Positions 22,596-35,561 of a stretch of DNA of 64,000 bases are shown one piece after another. Origin of the DNA: Homarus americanus (lineage: Eukaryota > Arthropoda > Malacostraca > Decapoda > Nephropidae). The notes beneath the pieces are model-generated. The model had not been told where the DNA came from and made no database searches. It was given only the letters and a program-made list of their open reading frames with translations. How positions within the stretch are numbered: the stretch's first letter is position 1; the number at the start of each line of letters is the position of its first letter. The position numbers and the translations under genes were made by a program. Location of the stretch: NCBI RefSeq assembly GCF_018991925.1, contig NW_024720773.1, forward strand, positions 1,751,471 through 1,815,470. Reading direction: 5' to 3'.

Positions 22596-23445
22596 ACTGC
22601 ATCACCCACACCAACAACCACACACTGTATCACACACACACACACACACACCACTGCATCACCCACACCACTGTACCACCCACACTCACTGTACCACCAC
22701 CAAACCATTGCACCACCCACACCACTGCATCACCCACACCATTGTACACCCACATCACTGTACCCACCACCCACATCACTGTACCTCCAACACCACTGTA
22801 TCATCCACACTCACTGTAACACTGCATCACCCAATCCCATTGCACCACTGTATCCTGCACCACTGTATCACCCGCACCACAGCATCACCCACACCACTGC
22901 ATCACGCACATCATTGCACCACTGTATCCTGCACACCACACCACGGTATCACCCACACCACTGCAACACCATCTCACCAACACCACCGCATCACACAAAA
23001 CCATTGTACCGCTGTATCACTGCATCAACCACACCACAGCATCACCCACACCACTACCACACCACTGTACCACTGTATCCTGCACACCACTCCACCACCC
23101 TCACCACTGAAACACTGTATCACCCACACCGTTGTATCACCCACACCACTGTACCACTGTATCCTGCACACCACTCTATCACCCACACCACTGTAACACT
23201 GTATCACCCAAACCATTGTACCACTGTTTCACAGTATCACCCACACCACTGTACCACGGTATCCTGCACACCATTGTATCACCCACAACACTGTACAACT
23301 GTATCCTGCACACCACTGTATCACCTACACCACTGTACAACCCACACCACTTCATCACCCACAACACCCTTTCACCCACACCACTTTACTGCCCACACTA
23401 CTGTACCACCCACACCACTCTACGACCCATACCTCTGTATCACCC
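18477..23445 (+). repeat. 17-bp CA-rich minisatellite with embedded (CA)n, block 1
   Basis: The unit is CACCCACACCACTGTAT (17 bp), with TGCAT, TATAT and CCATAT variants. From ~19430 to ~22660 groups of three or four units are separated by (CA)n runs of 10-50 bp that grow out of ATATCACACACA. After ~22670 the CA runs vanish and units change to CACTGTACCA and CACTGTATCCTGCA. The plus strand is nearly free of stop codons, giving spurious frames of over 1000 codons. Confidence 0.95.
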
Positions 23446-24694
23446 TGTAACAATGTCATAAGTTTCCCTCCACTTGGGAGTTCCCGCCAATTTCAAGCCA
23501 ATAGTATGAAGGCCTTAGGCCTGTCTTCGACCAATGAGAAAGTCTATGAGGCGTGACGTTATTAAAGTTGTGGCGTCCTTTGTTGGCTGACGCAGTTTGA
23601 ATAGGAGAGTCTGTGTTGGAATTTTGTGTAGGGAGGTGTGGGACATAAGAACATGGGAATGGAGGAAACTGCAGCGGTCCTATTGGCCCATATGACCAGG
23701 CAGTCCCATTTACACCCAACCCCTATTGCTCCTTATATCCATCGCCTATGTTTGACTTCCATCAGCGTATTCAGTTAATATTGATATTTGGCGCTTGTTC
23801 CAGTCATCCCATACTCTGTTTCCAAACCCTTGTTTACCTATTTCGCGCCAAAAAAATCTAAATTTGTCTAATTTAAACCCATTGTTTGAGTTTGCTCCTG
23901 GTTGGATAGTTTTAGTACCTTTAGCAATGTCCTCTTTATTTCAGCCCTGACACCGTTATACACCTCGTCATATCGCCCTCACTCTACGTCTCTCGAGGAG
24001 TGCAAATTAAAGCTTTACCCTTCTCTCTTTTGTACTCAAGGTTCCCCTAATATTCGGGATTAGTCTTGTCATTCTCCTCTAATTCTTTCAAGATTCTATC
24101 TCCATTCTGTAATACGGTGACCAGGGTGAACTCTTCAATCAAGTGGGGGTCTCCTGGCATGAATATAGTTTTAAGATGACCTCCTTCAGTCTTGTAACTA
24201 CCACTCCTTTAATGATACTTAAATGCTTTGATAGCCTTGTTTCGAGCACCAAACATTGTTTACTTGGCTTAAATTCCTAATTATCATTACTCTAAATCTT
24301 TCTCACAGTCGAGATTTCTCAATAACATAGTTGTTCATCTGGTATTTGGTTTCCCAGTTTACATTTCCCTATATTGAGTACTTTACATTTTCCACATTGA
24401 ATCTCATCTGCCATTTTCAGACCATTCGAAAATTTTGTTTTTGAATCTTCCTGTAGTTTGCGGTCATCGTCGGAATTTAATTACACGCTCTATTTTGAAT
24501 GTCATCAGCAAATTTACTTATGTTGCTGTCTACGCAGATATCCATGTCGTTTATGTATACTAAATAATGGTCCGGTGTTTCACGAGCCATGAGAACTCCA
24601 CTAGTGACATTGCTCAGTAGAGATTTAGTACCGTTAATGCTCGTCGCTGTTTCTGTCCTTTAACCATCCTAATCCTTTTAGAACAATATCTCCT

Positions 24695-24925
24695 TTATGC
24701 CGCTGAGCCTCCACTTTTCTTATTAGTCTTTCGTGGGGGACTCTGGTCGAAAACTTTACTAAAGTCGAATATACCATCATAGTATTGCCCCTCGTCCCAC
24801 TGATTCAGCTGTAGATGAAAAAAATATAAATAGATTGAATTGGTATAACCCGTCGTGAAGCCATGTTGAGAATCCATTGATCCAGGTGTGCTTCTCAGAG
24901 TGATTTTCGAATAAGTTTTAAGCAA
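24695..24925 (-). pseudogene. RT fragment of CR1 copy B
   Basis: Seventy-six codons containing DSQHGFTTGYTNS and FDFSKVFDQSPP, corresponding to DSQHGFTRGRSCLTNLL and LDFSKAFDRVPH of copy A. Surrounding RT sequence lies in other frames. Confidence 0.7.
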
Positions 24926-26679
24926 TTGCTTCCAATAGTACCTACAGTGATGTTAGGCTTGATTGGTTGGCCAGATTAGAGAAGAGATCTACTGTTCCTT
25001 CTTGAAAATCAGTGACCCATTCCTTTATCCTCCCAGGATTCTGGTATTTTACACCCGTTTTGAGACATATTAAACAACTTTGCTCTTCCTTATATTAATT
25101 TAATACTCTGGCTTAAATATCACATCGGGATATGAAGCTTATTATACTTTTAGTTTGTCTATTTTGCTTACTAACATCGTTACTAGTCACTACTATCTCC
25201 TTGATTTATTTTTTCGCTATCTCTGTATAGAGTCGGTACCCTGGTATCATGTTTAAATTTTCGGTGGTGGCTTTGTTGAAAAATATTTCAGATTGTGCTC
25301 ATTTCTCCATCGTTATCAGTTAGCTCGCTGGTATCTGACTGTATTGGTCCAATCTTTTCTTTCGTGTTTTTTTAGTTTGATACATTTGATATAATCCCTA
25401 GGTTTTACCTTCGCCTCCTTGCGCTATCTTCAGTTCATTATTCCTCTTTGCTTTTTTGTTGTCTCACAGTCTTAACCTACGGCCAATGCCTTATAATAAT
25501 CTCAGGGTAGACTTCACCCTATTTATTCTCTACTACCTGCTTCCTTTGTCCCATGTATTCACTTAAATAATTATTTATCCATTTAGGGGTTGTGTTTGTA
25601 TTGTTGTTTGATCTGATTTTTCTTGTATTTTATGTTCTGCCTTTGTATTCGTAACTCATTTATTTAAGTGTTGTGGAACTCCCGCTTGGCCTCAGATTTC
25701 GTTATCAGGTCTCCCGGTAGGTGAGGGTCGCCCTCTAGGAGTACATTGTGAGGTCACCTCATCAGCAGATGTAGTTCACCCCCAATCGTGATACCCCTTC
25801 TCTCAGCTATTCTTCAAGCTCTCAAGTTTGCCTTCTGAAATCTGGGACTTCAGTGAAATTTTCCTTGCAGCTGCCTAAGTTCTTACTGGAATCTAATTTC
25901 CTTGTGATCGCTGTTAACAAATTCGTTTCCCAACCTCGACATTACTAATAAAGGTTTTCTATGTTTGACAGAACTAAATGCGGTATATTATTGCAGGGGT
26001 GAGTTCGGTATCACGGCAAAGTGATCCTGGATTGTTTAAAGAAAATTTTTCCACGATTCTAAGTTACCCGTAAGTCATCCAATCTATTTGGCTAAGTTAA
26101 AAGTCTTTTACCTACTATGCAGACTTTGCTATGTCTGAAGCCCTCCGCATTTCATCCCAAATAAGTCGCTCATTATTTCTAATAGAAAGGTGGGGTCTAT
26201 ATTTACTTCTGTGATTAATTTTTCCCTATATCGATTAGGTCTATCCAAATTGTTTCTGTATTCCGTTCTGTTTTTATTACCTTATTTATTTCACGCCCAG
26301 TTATCCCTTTTTCGCAGATTGCTCTCCACCTCCTTTCCTAATCTGCTATCTGGTATGGAATAATTTGTAACACAATTTGGTATTCGACGGGTAACTCATG
26401 GGTTAGAGTTTTATCCATGTTTCGGTAGATACTATTATATCGATTTTTCATTTTGTACAACATGATTCCATCTATTTTGTTCTCGCCCTTCTGCTTTGCG
26501 TGGCCAGGCATTTTAATTAATCGTGTTCTGAGTCACTCGCTTTGTCGCGTTTGAGTTTTGCTCCCTGCCACTTTGGTTTTGCCATAATTATTAGCACTAT
26601 TTCCTTGTAACCTTTCCTTTGTTTACCCGGCTCACTGCAGTCTCCTCCAACAGTGCTCATATGTTCTCTTAGCAGTTTA

Positions 26680-27453
26680 AAACTTCGACATCTTTTGAAC
26701 TCCTCTCGGCTCAGCCAGGGTTGCCACCCCTCCCTGAACAGATGCACCCATCCATAGCATAAGGTCCCTTCTGCCGTGGTTGTCCCAGGTTGTCAATGAT
26801 AGGGACTGAATTTGACTGCAATATCCGTCAAAACCGGTCATTGGCCAACTGCCCTTGACAGCCATTTGTTGTCAACTCCCTTCGCCGCAGGACTCCACAT
26901 ATGATAGGGATCCTTCCCTTCGACCTAATACGATCTATAGCTGTCTTGAACTTATAAAAGCTCCTCACTCCTACACAGGCCAATATTATTGCCTCCTGCA
27001 CTAAGGCAGACAATGGGTTTGTTCCCAGTACCAGACAAGATATTGTCCATCCTGTCAACTATATCCCCCACCCCAGCTCCTGGCAAAGACACCCTCACCC
27101 TATTTTTATCACAAAACGCTCTGTCCAGGTACCGTACCTGGGAATCGCCAACAAGTAAGGTTTTTGTACATTCCTTGTCAGCCTTGTCCCTGACTTCTTA
27201 CATTGGTACACTTAGCTGTTGTTGACGTATCCTTGGTGGGGTTTTTCACCACCTTGGTGCATTTTTTCACCACCAGTTTGGTCGTCCTCTCACAACCTTC
27301 CATTCGCCTGAGTTATCGTCAGACATGGGCTTTCCTTGTCTCGTTTCCTCCTTCATCCTCACTATCTTCCTTTAGTTTCAAGTTTTCTTCCTTGGTCCTC
27401 TCTAACTCTGCCCTCAGAAGGGCACAGCCCTGTTCACAAGTAGCACTAGGCAT
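26680..27453 (-). pseudogene. CR1-like ORF1 of copy B: coiled coil plus decayed esterase
   Basis: From ATG at 27451-27453, the N-terminus reads MPSATCEQGCALLRAELER and then a heptad-like KEENLKLKEDSEDEGG coiled-coil segment, the part missing from copy A. The esterase region is scattered over several frames: GMYKNLTCWRFPGT, CLP..CRRQ and GVATLAEPRGVQKMSKF at the end. Many stops and frameshifts are present. It supplies the N-terminal architecture of this ORF1 family. Confidence 0.65.
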
Positions 27454-27462
27454 TGCTGACAA

Positions 27463-27862
27463 TTTTTTTTTTTTTGCTTCCCTTGTGTAAGGTGAAGCGC
27501 AGAAGCGTCTACAGTGCCCAACAGGGAAGCATGCTAAGTTCATGCTTGCCTTATGTCTCATGAGTTAAGGGCGTAGAAGCCTGAAGAGTCAAGGGCGTAG
27601 AAGCCTGAAGAGTCAAGGGCGTAGAAGCCTGAAGAGTCAATGGTTTATGTCAAAGCAAGTTATTGGAAGCTCCAACAACTTGTCCCTGAATACAAATTCG
27701 CAACTTTCGATTTACAGCAGGTTCCTACTTTGCTGCAAGGTGAACAGGGACCAAGGAAGAGTATCCAAACAACTTCCGCCGGCCCGGGAATCGAACCCGT
27801 GACATCTTGATTGTGAGGCAAGAGCGGTACAGCTCACAATTTATCCCTGGAGCTAACCCTGC
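27463..27862 (-). mobile_element. tRNA-headed SINE with poly-A tail
   Basis: On the minus strand the head at 27862-27777 has a pol III A box (TAGCTCCAGGG, 27845-27855) and B box (GGTTCGATTCC, 27787-27797) with tRNA-like spacing. A non-tRNA body follows with a tandem 24-bp repeat, and the element ends with a run of 13 A (T13 on plus at 27463-27475). It sits about 10 bp upstream of the ORF1 start of CR1 copy B. A target duplication is not evident. Confidence 0.75.
27561..27645 (-). repeat. 24-bp tandem repeat within the SINE body
   Basis: Three to four copies of a 24-bp unit containing GGGCGTAGAAGCCTGAAGAG on the plus strand, almost identical to each other. Confidence 0.9.
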
Positions 27863-28496
27863 CGTGACCTTTCCTCTAGTGAGGTCAGAAGACGTCTGTG
27901 GTGGCGACATGGCAGGTATTTTGGTGTATTCTCTTTGGTAAATCCTTAAGTTCCCATTTGTTGTGAGATACGTGGTCCCCGTTTAACTAGCTAGGAACAT
28001 AGGTTTATTATTTTGAAGTGTAGCTGTTAAACCCTTATTCAATAACTACAGTAACCGTTAATAAGTGTCCTAATTCATCCCTCCCTTATTAAGAAAGAGT
28101 GATGTGTTATAAATGTCTTGGTATTATGCAGTAATACAGTGAGGCCTATATATATAATAACTGTCCTATATTTCCCTTTGTGAAGTATTGTATCTTAGTC
28201 CCCCTAACCAGCTTCCCTGAGCCTCCCCTTGGTGTAGGCCTTTCTAGCCTAACCACCAACTGTTAGTCCTGTACCCTCCTCACAACCTCACCTCAAATGA
28301 AAACAATTACCTCTCACTACCTCCCTTACTCCTCTCCACCTCTCACGAGTATAACGAAAAAGAAAAAACAAAATAAGAGAAAGAAGAATAAGAACACAAA
28401 TAAATAAGTAAAAAAATAAAAAGAATAAAAAGACAATATAAAAGAAATTTGTTACATAAAATATGTTACATTAAAGTAGGGACATAAAATATTTGT

Positions 28497-31400
28497 TACA
28501 AACCACACCACTGTAACACCCATACCACCGTATTACCGTAACCACTGTATCACTCACACCACGGTACCACCTACACCACTGTATCACCCACAAAACTGTA
28601 ACACCCACACCACTGTATCCACCCACACCACTGTATCACCCACACCAATGTACCACCCACACCACTGTACCACCTACACCACTGTATCACCCACAAAACT
28701 GTAACACCCACACCACTGTATCCACCTACACCACTGCATCACCCACACCAATGTACCACCCACACCACTGTATCACTCAAAACACTATACCACCCACACC
28801 ACTATATCACCCACACCACTGTATAACCCATACCACTGTATCTCCCACACCACTGAATTACTCGCGCCACTGTATCACCCTCACCACTGTATCACTCACA
28901 CCACTGTATCACCCACACCAATGTATCACCCACACCACTGTGTCACCCACACCACTGTATTACTCACGGTCACTGTATCACCCACACCACTGTATTACTC
29001 ACGCCACTGTATCACCCACACCACTGTACCACCCACACCACTATATCATCCACAACACTGTGCACCCACATCACTGTACCACCCACACCACTATACCACC
29101 CGTAACACTGAACCACCCACACCACTGTAACCCCACAACACTGTATCACCCACACCACTGTAACACCCACACCACTGTATCATCCACACCACTGAATCAC
29201 TGTATCACCCAAACCACTATATCATCCACACCACTGTACACCCACACCACTGTGACCACCCACACCACTGTACCACCCACACCACTTGTTTCACCCACAC
29301 CACTCAATCACTGTAACACCCAAACCACTATATCATCCACACCACTGTATCACCCACACCACTGTAACACCGATAACACTGAACCACCCACACCACTGTA
29401 ACCCCACAACACTGTATCACCCACACCACTGTATTATCCACACCACTGTATCACCCATTCCGCTGTACCACCCACACCCTTGTACCACCCGCACCACTGT
29501 ACCCCACACCACTGTAACACCCACATCACTATACCACCCATAACACTGTACCACCATGACCACAGTACCACCCACACCACTGTATCACTGTACCACCCAC
29601 ACCACTATGCCACCCACAACACTGTACCACCATGACCACAGGTCCACCCACACCACTGTAACACCCACATCACTATACCACCCATAACACTGTATCACCA
29701 TGACCACAGAACCACCCACACCACTGTAACACCCACATCACTATACCACCCATAACACTGTACCACCATGACCACAGTACCACCCACACCACTGTAACAT
29801 CCACATCACTATACCACCCATAACACTGTACAACCATGACCACAGAACCACCCACACCACTGTAACACCCACATCACTATACCACCCATAACACTGTACC
29901 ACCATGACCACAGAACCACCCACACCACTGTAACACCCACATCACTATACCACCCATAACACTGTACCACCATGACCACAGTACCACCCACACCACTGTA
30001 ACACCCACATCACTATACCACCCATAACACTGTACCACCATGACCACAGAACCACCCACACCACTGTAACACCCACATCACTATACCACCATAACACTGT
30101 ACCACCATGACCACAGTACCACCCACACGACTGTTTCACTGTACCACCAACACCACTATACCACCCATATCACTGTACCACCATGACCACAGAACCACCC
30201 ACACCAATGTATCACTGCACCACCCAGACCACTAAGCCACCCACAACACTGTACCACAATGACCACAGTACCACCCACACCACTGTAACACCCACATCAC
30301 TATACCACCCATAACACTGTACCACCATGACCACAGAACCACCCACACCACTGTAACACCCACATCACTATACCACTCATAACACTGTACCACCATGACC
30401 ACAGTACCACCCACACGACTGTTTCACTGTACCACCAACACCACTATACCACCCATATCACTGTACCACCATGACCACAGAACCACCCACACCACTGTAT
30501 CACTGCACCACCCAGACCACTAAGCCACCCACAACACTGTACCACCAATGACCACAGTACCACCCACACCACTGTATCACCCACACTACTGTATCACCCA
30601 CACCACTGTACCCACACCAATGTACCACCCTCACCCATAACACTGTACTACCCACACCACTGTAAACACCCATAGCACTGTGCCACCCATACCACTGTAT
30701 CACCCACACCACTGAACCATCCACACCACTGTATCACTGTACCACCCACACCATTGTATCACCAACACCATTGTACCACCCACTATACCACCCGTAACAC
30801 TGTACCACCATGACAACTGTACCACCCACACCACTGTATAGCCCACACTACTGTATAGTCCACACCACCACCCACACCACTATACCACCCACAACACTGC
30901 ACCACCATGACCACTGTACCACCCACACCACTGTATCACCAACAGCAATAACCATCCACACCACTATACTACCCACAACACTGTGCCACCATGACCACTG
31001 TACCACCCACCCCAATGTATCATCACACACCACTATCACTGTATCATCCACACCACTGTATCATCCACACCACTGTATCACCCACACCACTGTACCACTG
31101 TATCACCCACACCCCCTGTACCACCCACACCACTGTATCACCCACACCACTGAACCACCCACACCATTGTATAGCCCACACCACTGTATCACCCACACCA
31201 CAGTACTACCCACACCACTGTATAGCCCACACCAATGTACCACCCATAACACTAACACCCACACAACTGTATCACCCACCCCACTGTATCACCCACACCA
31301 TTCTACCACCCACACCATTGTATCACTGTATCAGCCACACCACAGTCCACCCCACACCACTGTATCACCCACACCACTGTACCGCAAACACCACTGTACC

Positions 31401-32004
31401 ACCCACAACACTGTACCACCCACACCAGTGAACCACCCACACCAACGAACCACCCACACCACTGTACCATCCACACCACTGTATCACCGTATCACCCACA
31501 CCACTGTATCACTGTATCACCCACACCACTGTATCACTGTACCACCCACACCACTGTATCACCCACACCACTGCATCACCCACACCACTGTATAACCCAC
31601 ACCACTGTATCACCCACACCACTGTACCACCCACACCACTGTATAGCACACACCAATGTACCACCCATAACACTGTACCACCCACACCACTGTATCACCC
31701 ACCCCACTGTATCAGCCACACCATTGTACCACCCACACCACGGTATCACTGTATCAGCCACACCACAGTACCACCCACACGACTGTATCACCCACATCAC
31801 TGTACAGCACACACCAATGTACCACCCATAACACTGTACCACCCACACCACTGTACCACCCACACCACTGTATCACCCACCCCACTGTATCAGCCACACC
31901 ATTGTACCACCCACACCACGGTATCACTGTATCAGCCACACCACAGTACCACCCACACGACTGTATCACCCACATCACTGTACAGCACACACCACTGTAC
32001 CACG
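28497..32004 (+). repeat. 17-bp CA-rich minisatellite, block 2
   Basis: The same CACCCACACCACTGTAT family continues after the 23.4-28.5 kb insertion, with variants CACTGTAACACC, CATGACCACAG and CATAACACTG. It includes a 68-bp higher-order section (29550-30560). Confidence 0.95.
29550..30560 (+). repeat. 68-bp higher-order repeat (4 x 17 bp)
   Basis: The marker CACCATGACCACAG recurs every 68 bp (about 29629, 29697, 29765, 29833, 29901, 29969 and on), alternating with ACATCACTATACCACCC and CATAACACTGTACC units. Copies are nearly identical, so amplification was recent. Confidence 0.9.
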
Positions 32005-32811
32005 TGTTACGCAGTCTCTTAATTTACTTTAATATCCAGGTTCTAGGCGTAACCAAACAAATAAAAAGTGAAGTAAATGAAAATGGAATAAAAATAAATA
32101 AAGTAAACCTTTAAGAATTTAATTAAATTAAATATTAACACAATAAAGAGCCTCGTTGGCTGACACAACAAATTGATTCACTATCGAAACTTTTAAGACA
32201 CAAATGATACTAAACATCGAAACATCAAAAGAACAGCTTAAATATATAGAAAAAATATAAAGCACTGGATATAACACTGCATAAACATATAAAATAAATA
32301 ACTCTGAAATTAACTATCGTGAAACAACACTGAATTACTTAAATGTAATTAAGCAAGCACTGATTGCCACACAGGAGACATGAATAGGTACTCACATAGA
32401 TATACCACATTGGTGGGGACAGGAACAACACAGAAATAAAATAATGTATAAGTAACAGGTGACGGGTGTCACCAAAAAGAACGTGAACTGAATGACAAGA
32501 GGACTGGACTGAACTCCGTCTGTGGTGGGGTACTATATATAAGGTGGGCTCCCTCCAGTGTGACATGCCTGTGAAACATGGGTTGTTTAACGATGCAGAT
32601 GGTCGTTAGAGAAACAAAGAATGCTTGTTACAATACTAAATGGAGAAATAAGATGGGCTTGAACAAATAATAACAGTTAAAACCTTAATGGCACAGGGTA
32701 AGGTGACAAGAATATATAATAGTAAATATAACACATCATTACAGGAATAATATGGAACAACATGGAAGCATATTATAAAAAATAATAGAAAAATACTACA
32801 AGGTCGTAACA
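32005..32811. mobile_element. Solo LTR candidate, 807 bp
   Basis: It interrupts the 17-bp array with termini TGTTACG...CGTAACA, typical of Ty3/Gypsy LTRs. Inside are a TATA-like ACTATATATAAGG at ~32530 and A-rich sequence. The flanking 5-mers CCACG and CACTG are not an exact duplication. No coding sequence. Orientation is not settled. Confidence 0.6.
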
Positions 32812-35561
32812 CACTGTATCACCCACACCACAGTGCCACCCTCAACACTGTACCACCCACACCACTGAGCCACCCGCACCACTGAACCACCCACACCACT
32901 GTACCATCCACACCACTGTATCACTGTATCACCCACACCATCATCACTGTATCACCCACACTACTGCATCACCCACATCATGTACCACCCACACCACTGT
33001 ATCAACCACACCACTGAACCACCCACACCACTGTGCCATCCACAACACTTTATCACTGTATTACCCACACTACTATACGGCAGTATCACCTTCACCACTG
33101 TACCACCACACCACTGTATCATTGTACCACCCACACCACTGTATGATTGTATCACCCACACTACTGTGTCACTGCATCACCTAAACCACTGTATCACCGA
33201 CACCATTGAATCACCCACACCATTGAATCACCCACACCACTGTGTCACTGAATCACCCACACCACTGAATCACTGTACCCCACACCACTGTATCACCAAC
33301 ACCATTGCACCACCCACACCACTGTATCACTGTATCAGCCCCACCTAAGAACCACCCACAATACTGTATCACCCACACCACTGTACCGCACACATCACTG
33401 TTCCATTGTATCAGCCACACCACAGTACCACCCACACCACTGTATAGCCCACACCAATGTACCACCCAAAACACTGTATCACCCACAATACTGTATCACC
33501 CACACCACTGTACCGTACACACCACTGTTCCACTGTATCAGCCACACCACAGTACCACCCACACCACTGTATAGCCCACACCAATGTACCACCCACAACA
33601 CTGTATCACCACATCACCGTACCACCCACACCACTGTATCACCCACACCACTGAACCACCCACACCACTGTACCATCTACACCACTGTATCACTGTACCA
33701 CCCACACCACTGTATCCCTGTATCAGCCCCACCACAGTACCACCCACACCACTCGTATCACCCACACCACCGTACTACCCACCCACTGTATCACTGTATC
33801 ATCCACACCACGGTATCACTGTACCCAACACGATTGTATCACCCACACCACTGTATCACCCACAAAACTGAACCACCCACACCACTGTACCATCCACACC
33901 ACTGTATCACTGTACGACCCACACCAGAGTTCCACTGTATCACCCACACCACTGTATCACTGTATCATCCTCACCAGTGTATCATCCACACCACTGTATC
34001 ACTGTAACACTGTACCACCCACACCACTGTATCACCTATACCACTGTGCCATCCATAACACTTTATCACTGTATTACCCCCACTACTATACCGCAGTATC
34101 ACCTTCACCACTGTACCATCACACCACTGTATCACTGTACCACCCACACGACTGTATCACCCATATCACCGTACCACCCACACCATTGTATCACACCACT
34201 GTATCACTGTACCACCCACACCACTGTATCACTGTACCACCCACACCATAGTTCCACTGTATCAACCACACCAATGTATCAACCACACCACTGTATCATC
34301 CACACCACTGTATAATTCACACCATTGTATCCTTGTAACACTGTATCACTGTAACACTGTATTACCCACACCACTGTGTCACCCACACCACTGTACCACC
34401 AACACCACTGTGCCATCCACAAAACTGTATTACTGTATTACCCACACCACTATACCGCTGTATTACCTACACGACTGTATCACCCACATCACGGTATCAC
34501 TGTACCACCCACACCACTGTATCACCCACACTATTGAATCACTCACACCACTGTGTCACTGTATCAGCCACACCATTGTACCACTCACAAGACTGTATCA
34601 TTGAACCACCCACACCACTGTACCATTGTATCACCCACATCACTGTATCACTGTAACACCCACACCACTGTATCACCCACACTATTGAATCACCCACAAC
34701 ACTGTGTCACTGTATCACCCACACCACTGTATCACCAACACCACTGAATCACCCACACCATTATATCACCCACACCACTGTATCACCCACACCTCTGTAT
34801 CACCAACACCACTGTATCACCCACACCATTGTATCACCCACACCACAGTATCACCAACAGCACTGTATCACTGTGTCGCCCATACCACTGTATCACCCAC
34901 ACCACTGAACCACCGACACCACGGTGTCACGCACACCACTGTATCACCAACACCACTGTATCACCCACACCACTGTATCACCAACACCACTGAATCACCC
35001 ACACCATTATATCACCCACACCACTGTATCACCCACACCTCTGTATCACCAACACCACTGTATCACCCACACCATTGTATCACCCACACCACAGTATCAC
35101 CAACAGCACTGTATCACTGTGTCGCCCATACCACTGTATCACCCACACCACTGAACCACCGACACCACGGTGTCACGCACACCACTGTATCACCAACACC
35201 ACTGTATCACCCACACCACTGTATCACCAACACCACTGAATCACCCACACCATTATATCACCCACACCACTGTATCACCAACACCACTGTATCACCCACA
35301 CCATTGTATCACCCACACCACAGTATCACCAACAGCACTGTATCACTGTGTCGCCCATACCACTGTATCTTCCACACCACTGAACCATTGACACCACGGT
35401 GTCACGCACACCACTGTATCACCCACACCACTGTATCCCCCACACCACTGTATCACCAACATCATTGTACCACTTGCACCACAGTATCATCCACAACACT
35501 GTATCACCGACACCAATGTATCCCCCACACCACTGGGGATACAGTGGCGTGAGTAACCCCC
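32812..35561 (+). repeat. 17-bp CA-rich minisatellite, block 3
   Basis: Continuation of the same array. From ~34730 to ~35480 it has a 246-bp higher-order period. The last unit (35535-35561) is inverted: GGGGATACAGTGGCGTGAG is the reverse complement of a CTCACGCCACTGTATCCCC unit. Confidence 0.95.
34731..35480 (+). repeat. 246-bp higher-order repeat
   Basis: The marker ACGGTGTCACGCACACC occurs at 34921, 35167 (246 bp on) and 35396 (229 bp on, i.e. one 17-bp unit fewer). The first two copies are practically identical, including the CAGCACTGTATCACTGTGTCG block. Confidence 0.9.

Larger units (their letters stand above)
23641..27462 (-). mobile_element. CR1-like LINE, copy B (heavily decayed, near full length)
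   Basis: It aligns along its length with copy A: TTAGTCTTGTCATTCTCCTC at ~24060 equals base 1, and the ORF1-ORF2 junction at ~26650 equals ~2600. Its 3' end is at 23641, with a TTCTTATG-type tail on the minus strand, and it runs about 420 bp beyond what is visible of copy A. Small insertions, for example near 25710-25790, and many indels destroy ORF2; an RT piece with DFSKVFDQSPP survives at 24695-24925. The 5' end retains the ORF1 start. Confidence 0.85.
23446..28496. mobile_element. LTR-like insertion, split by CR1 copy B and a SINE
   Basis: The satellite is interrupted by sequence beginning TGTAACAATGTCATAAG and ending ATATTTGTTACA; the termini TGTAACA and TGTTACA are inverted copies, as at LTR ends. 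Non-LINE sequence is found only at 23446-23640 and 27863-28496, together ~830 bp, which fits a solo LTR into which the LINE and SINE later landed. No matching second LTR or clear target duplication is visible. The portion 28350-28500 is A-rich. Confidence 0.45.

Noticed and set aside
17981..22819. Open frame of 1612 codons
   Set aside because: It runs through the N gap and two satellites; the translation is THTHT/ITHTTVSPTPLYHPHH periodicity caused by stop-free repeat units.
18477..23445. CRISPR-like regular repeat array
   Set aside because: Units are contiguous 17-mers without unique spacers, and the context is eukaryotic.
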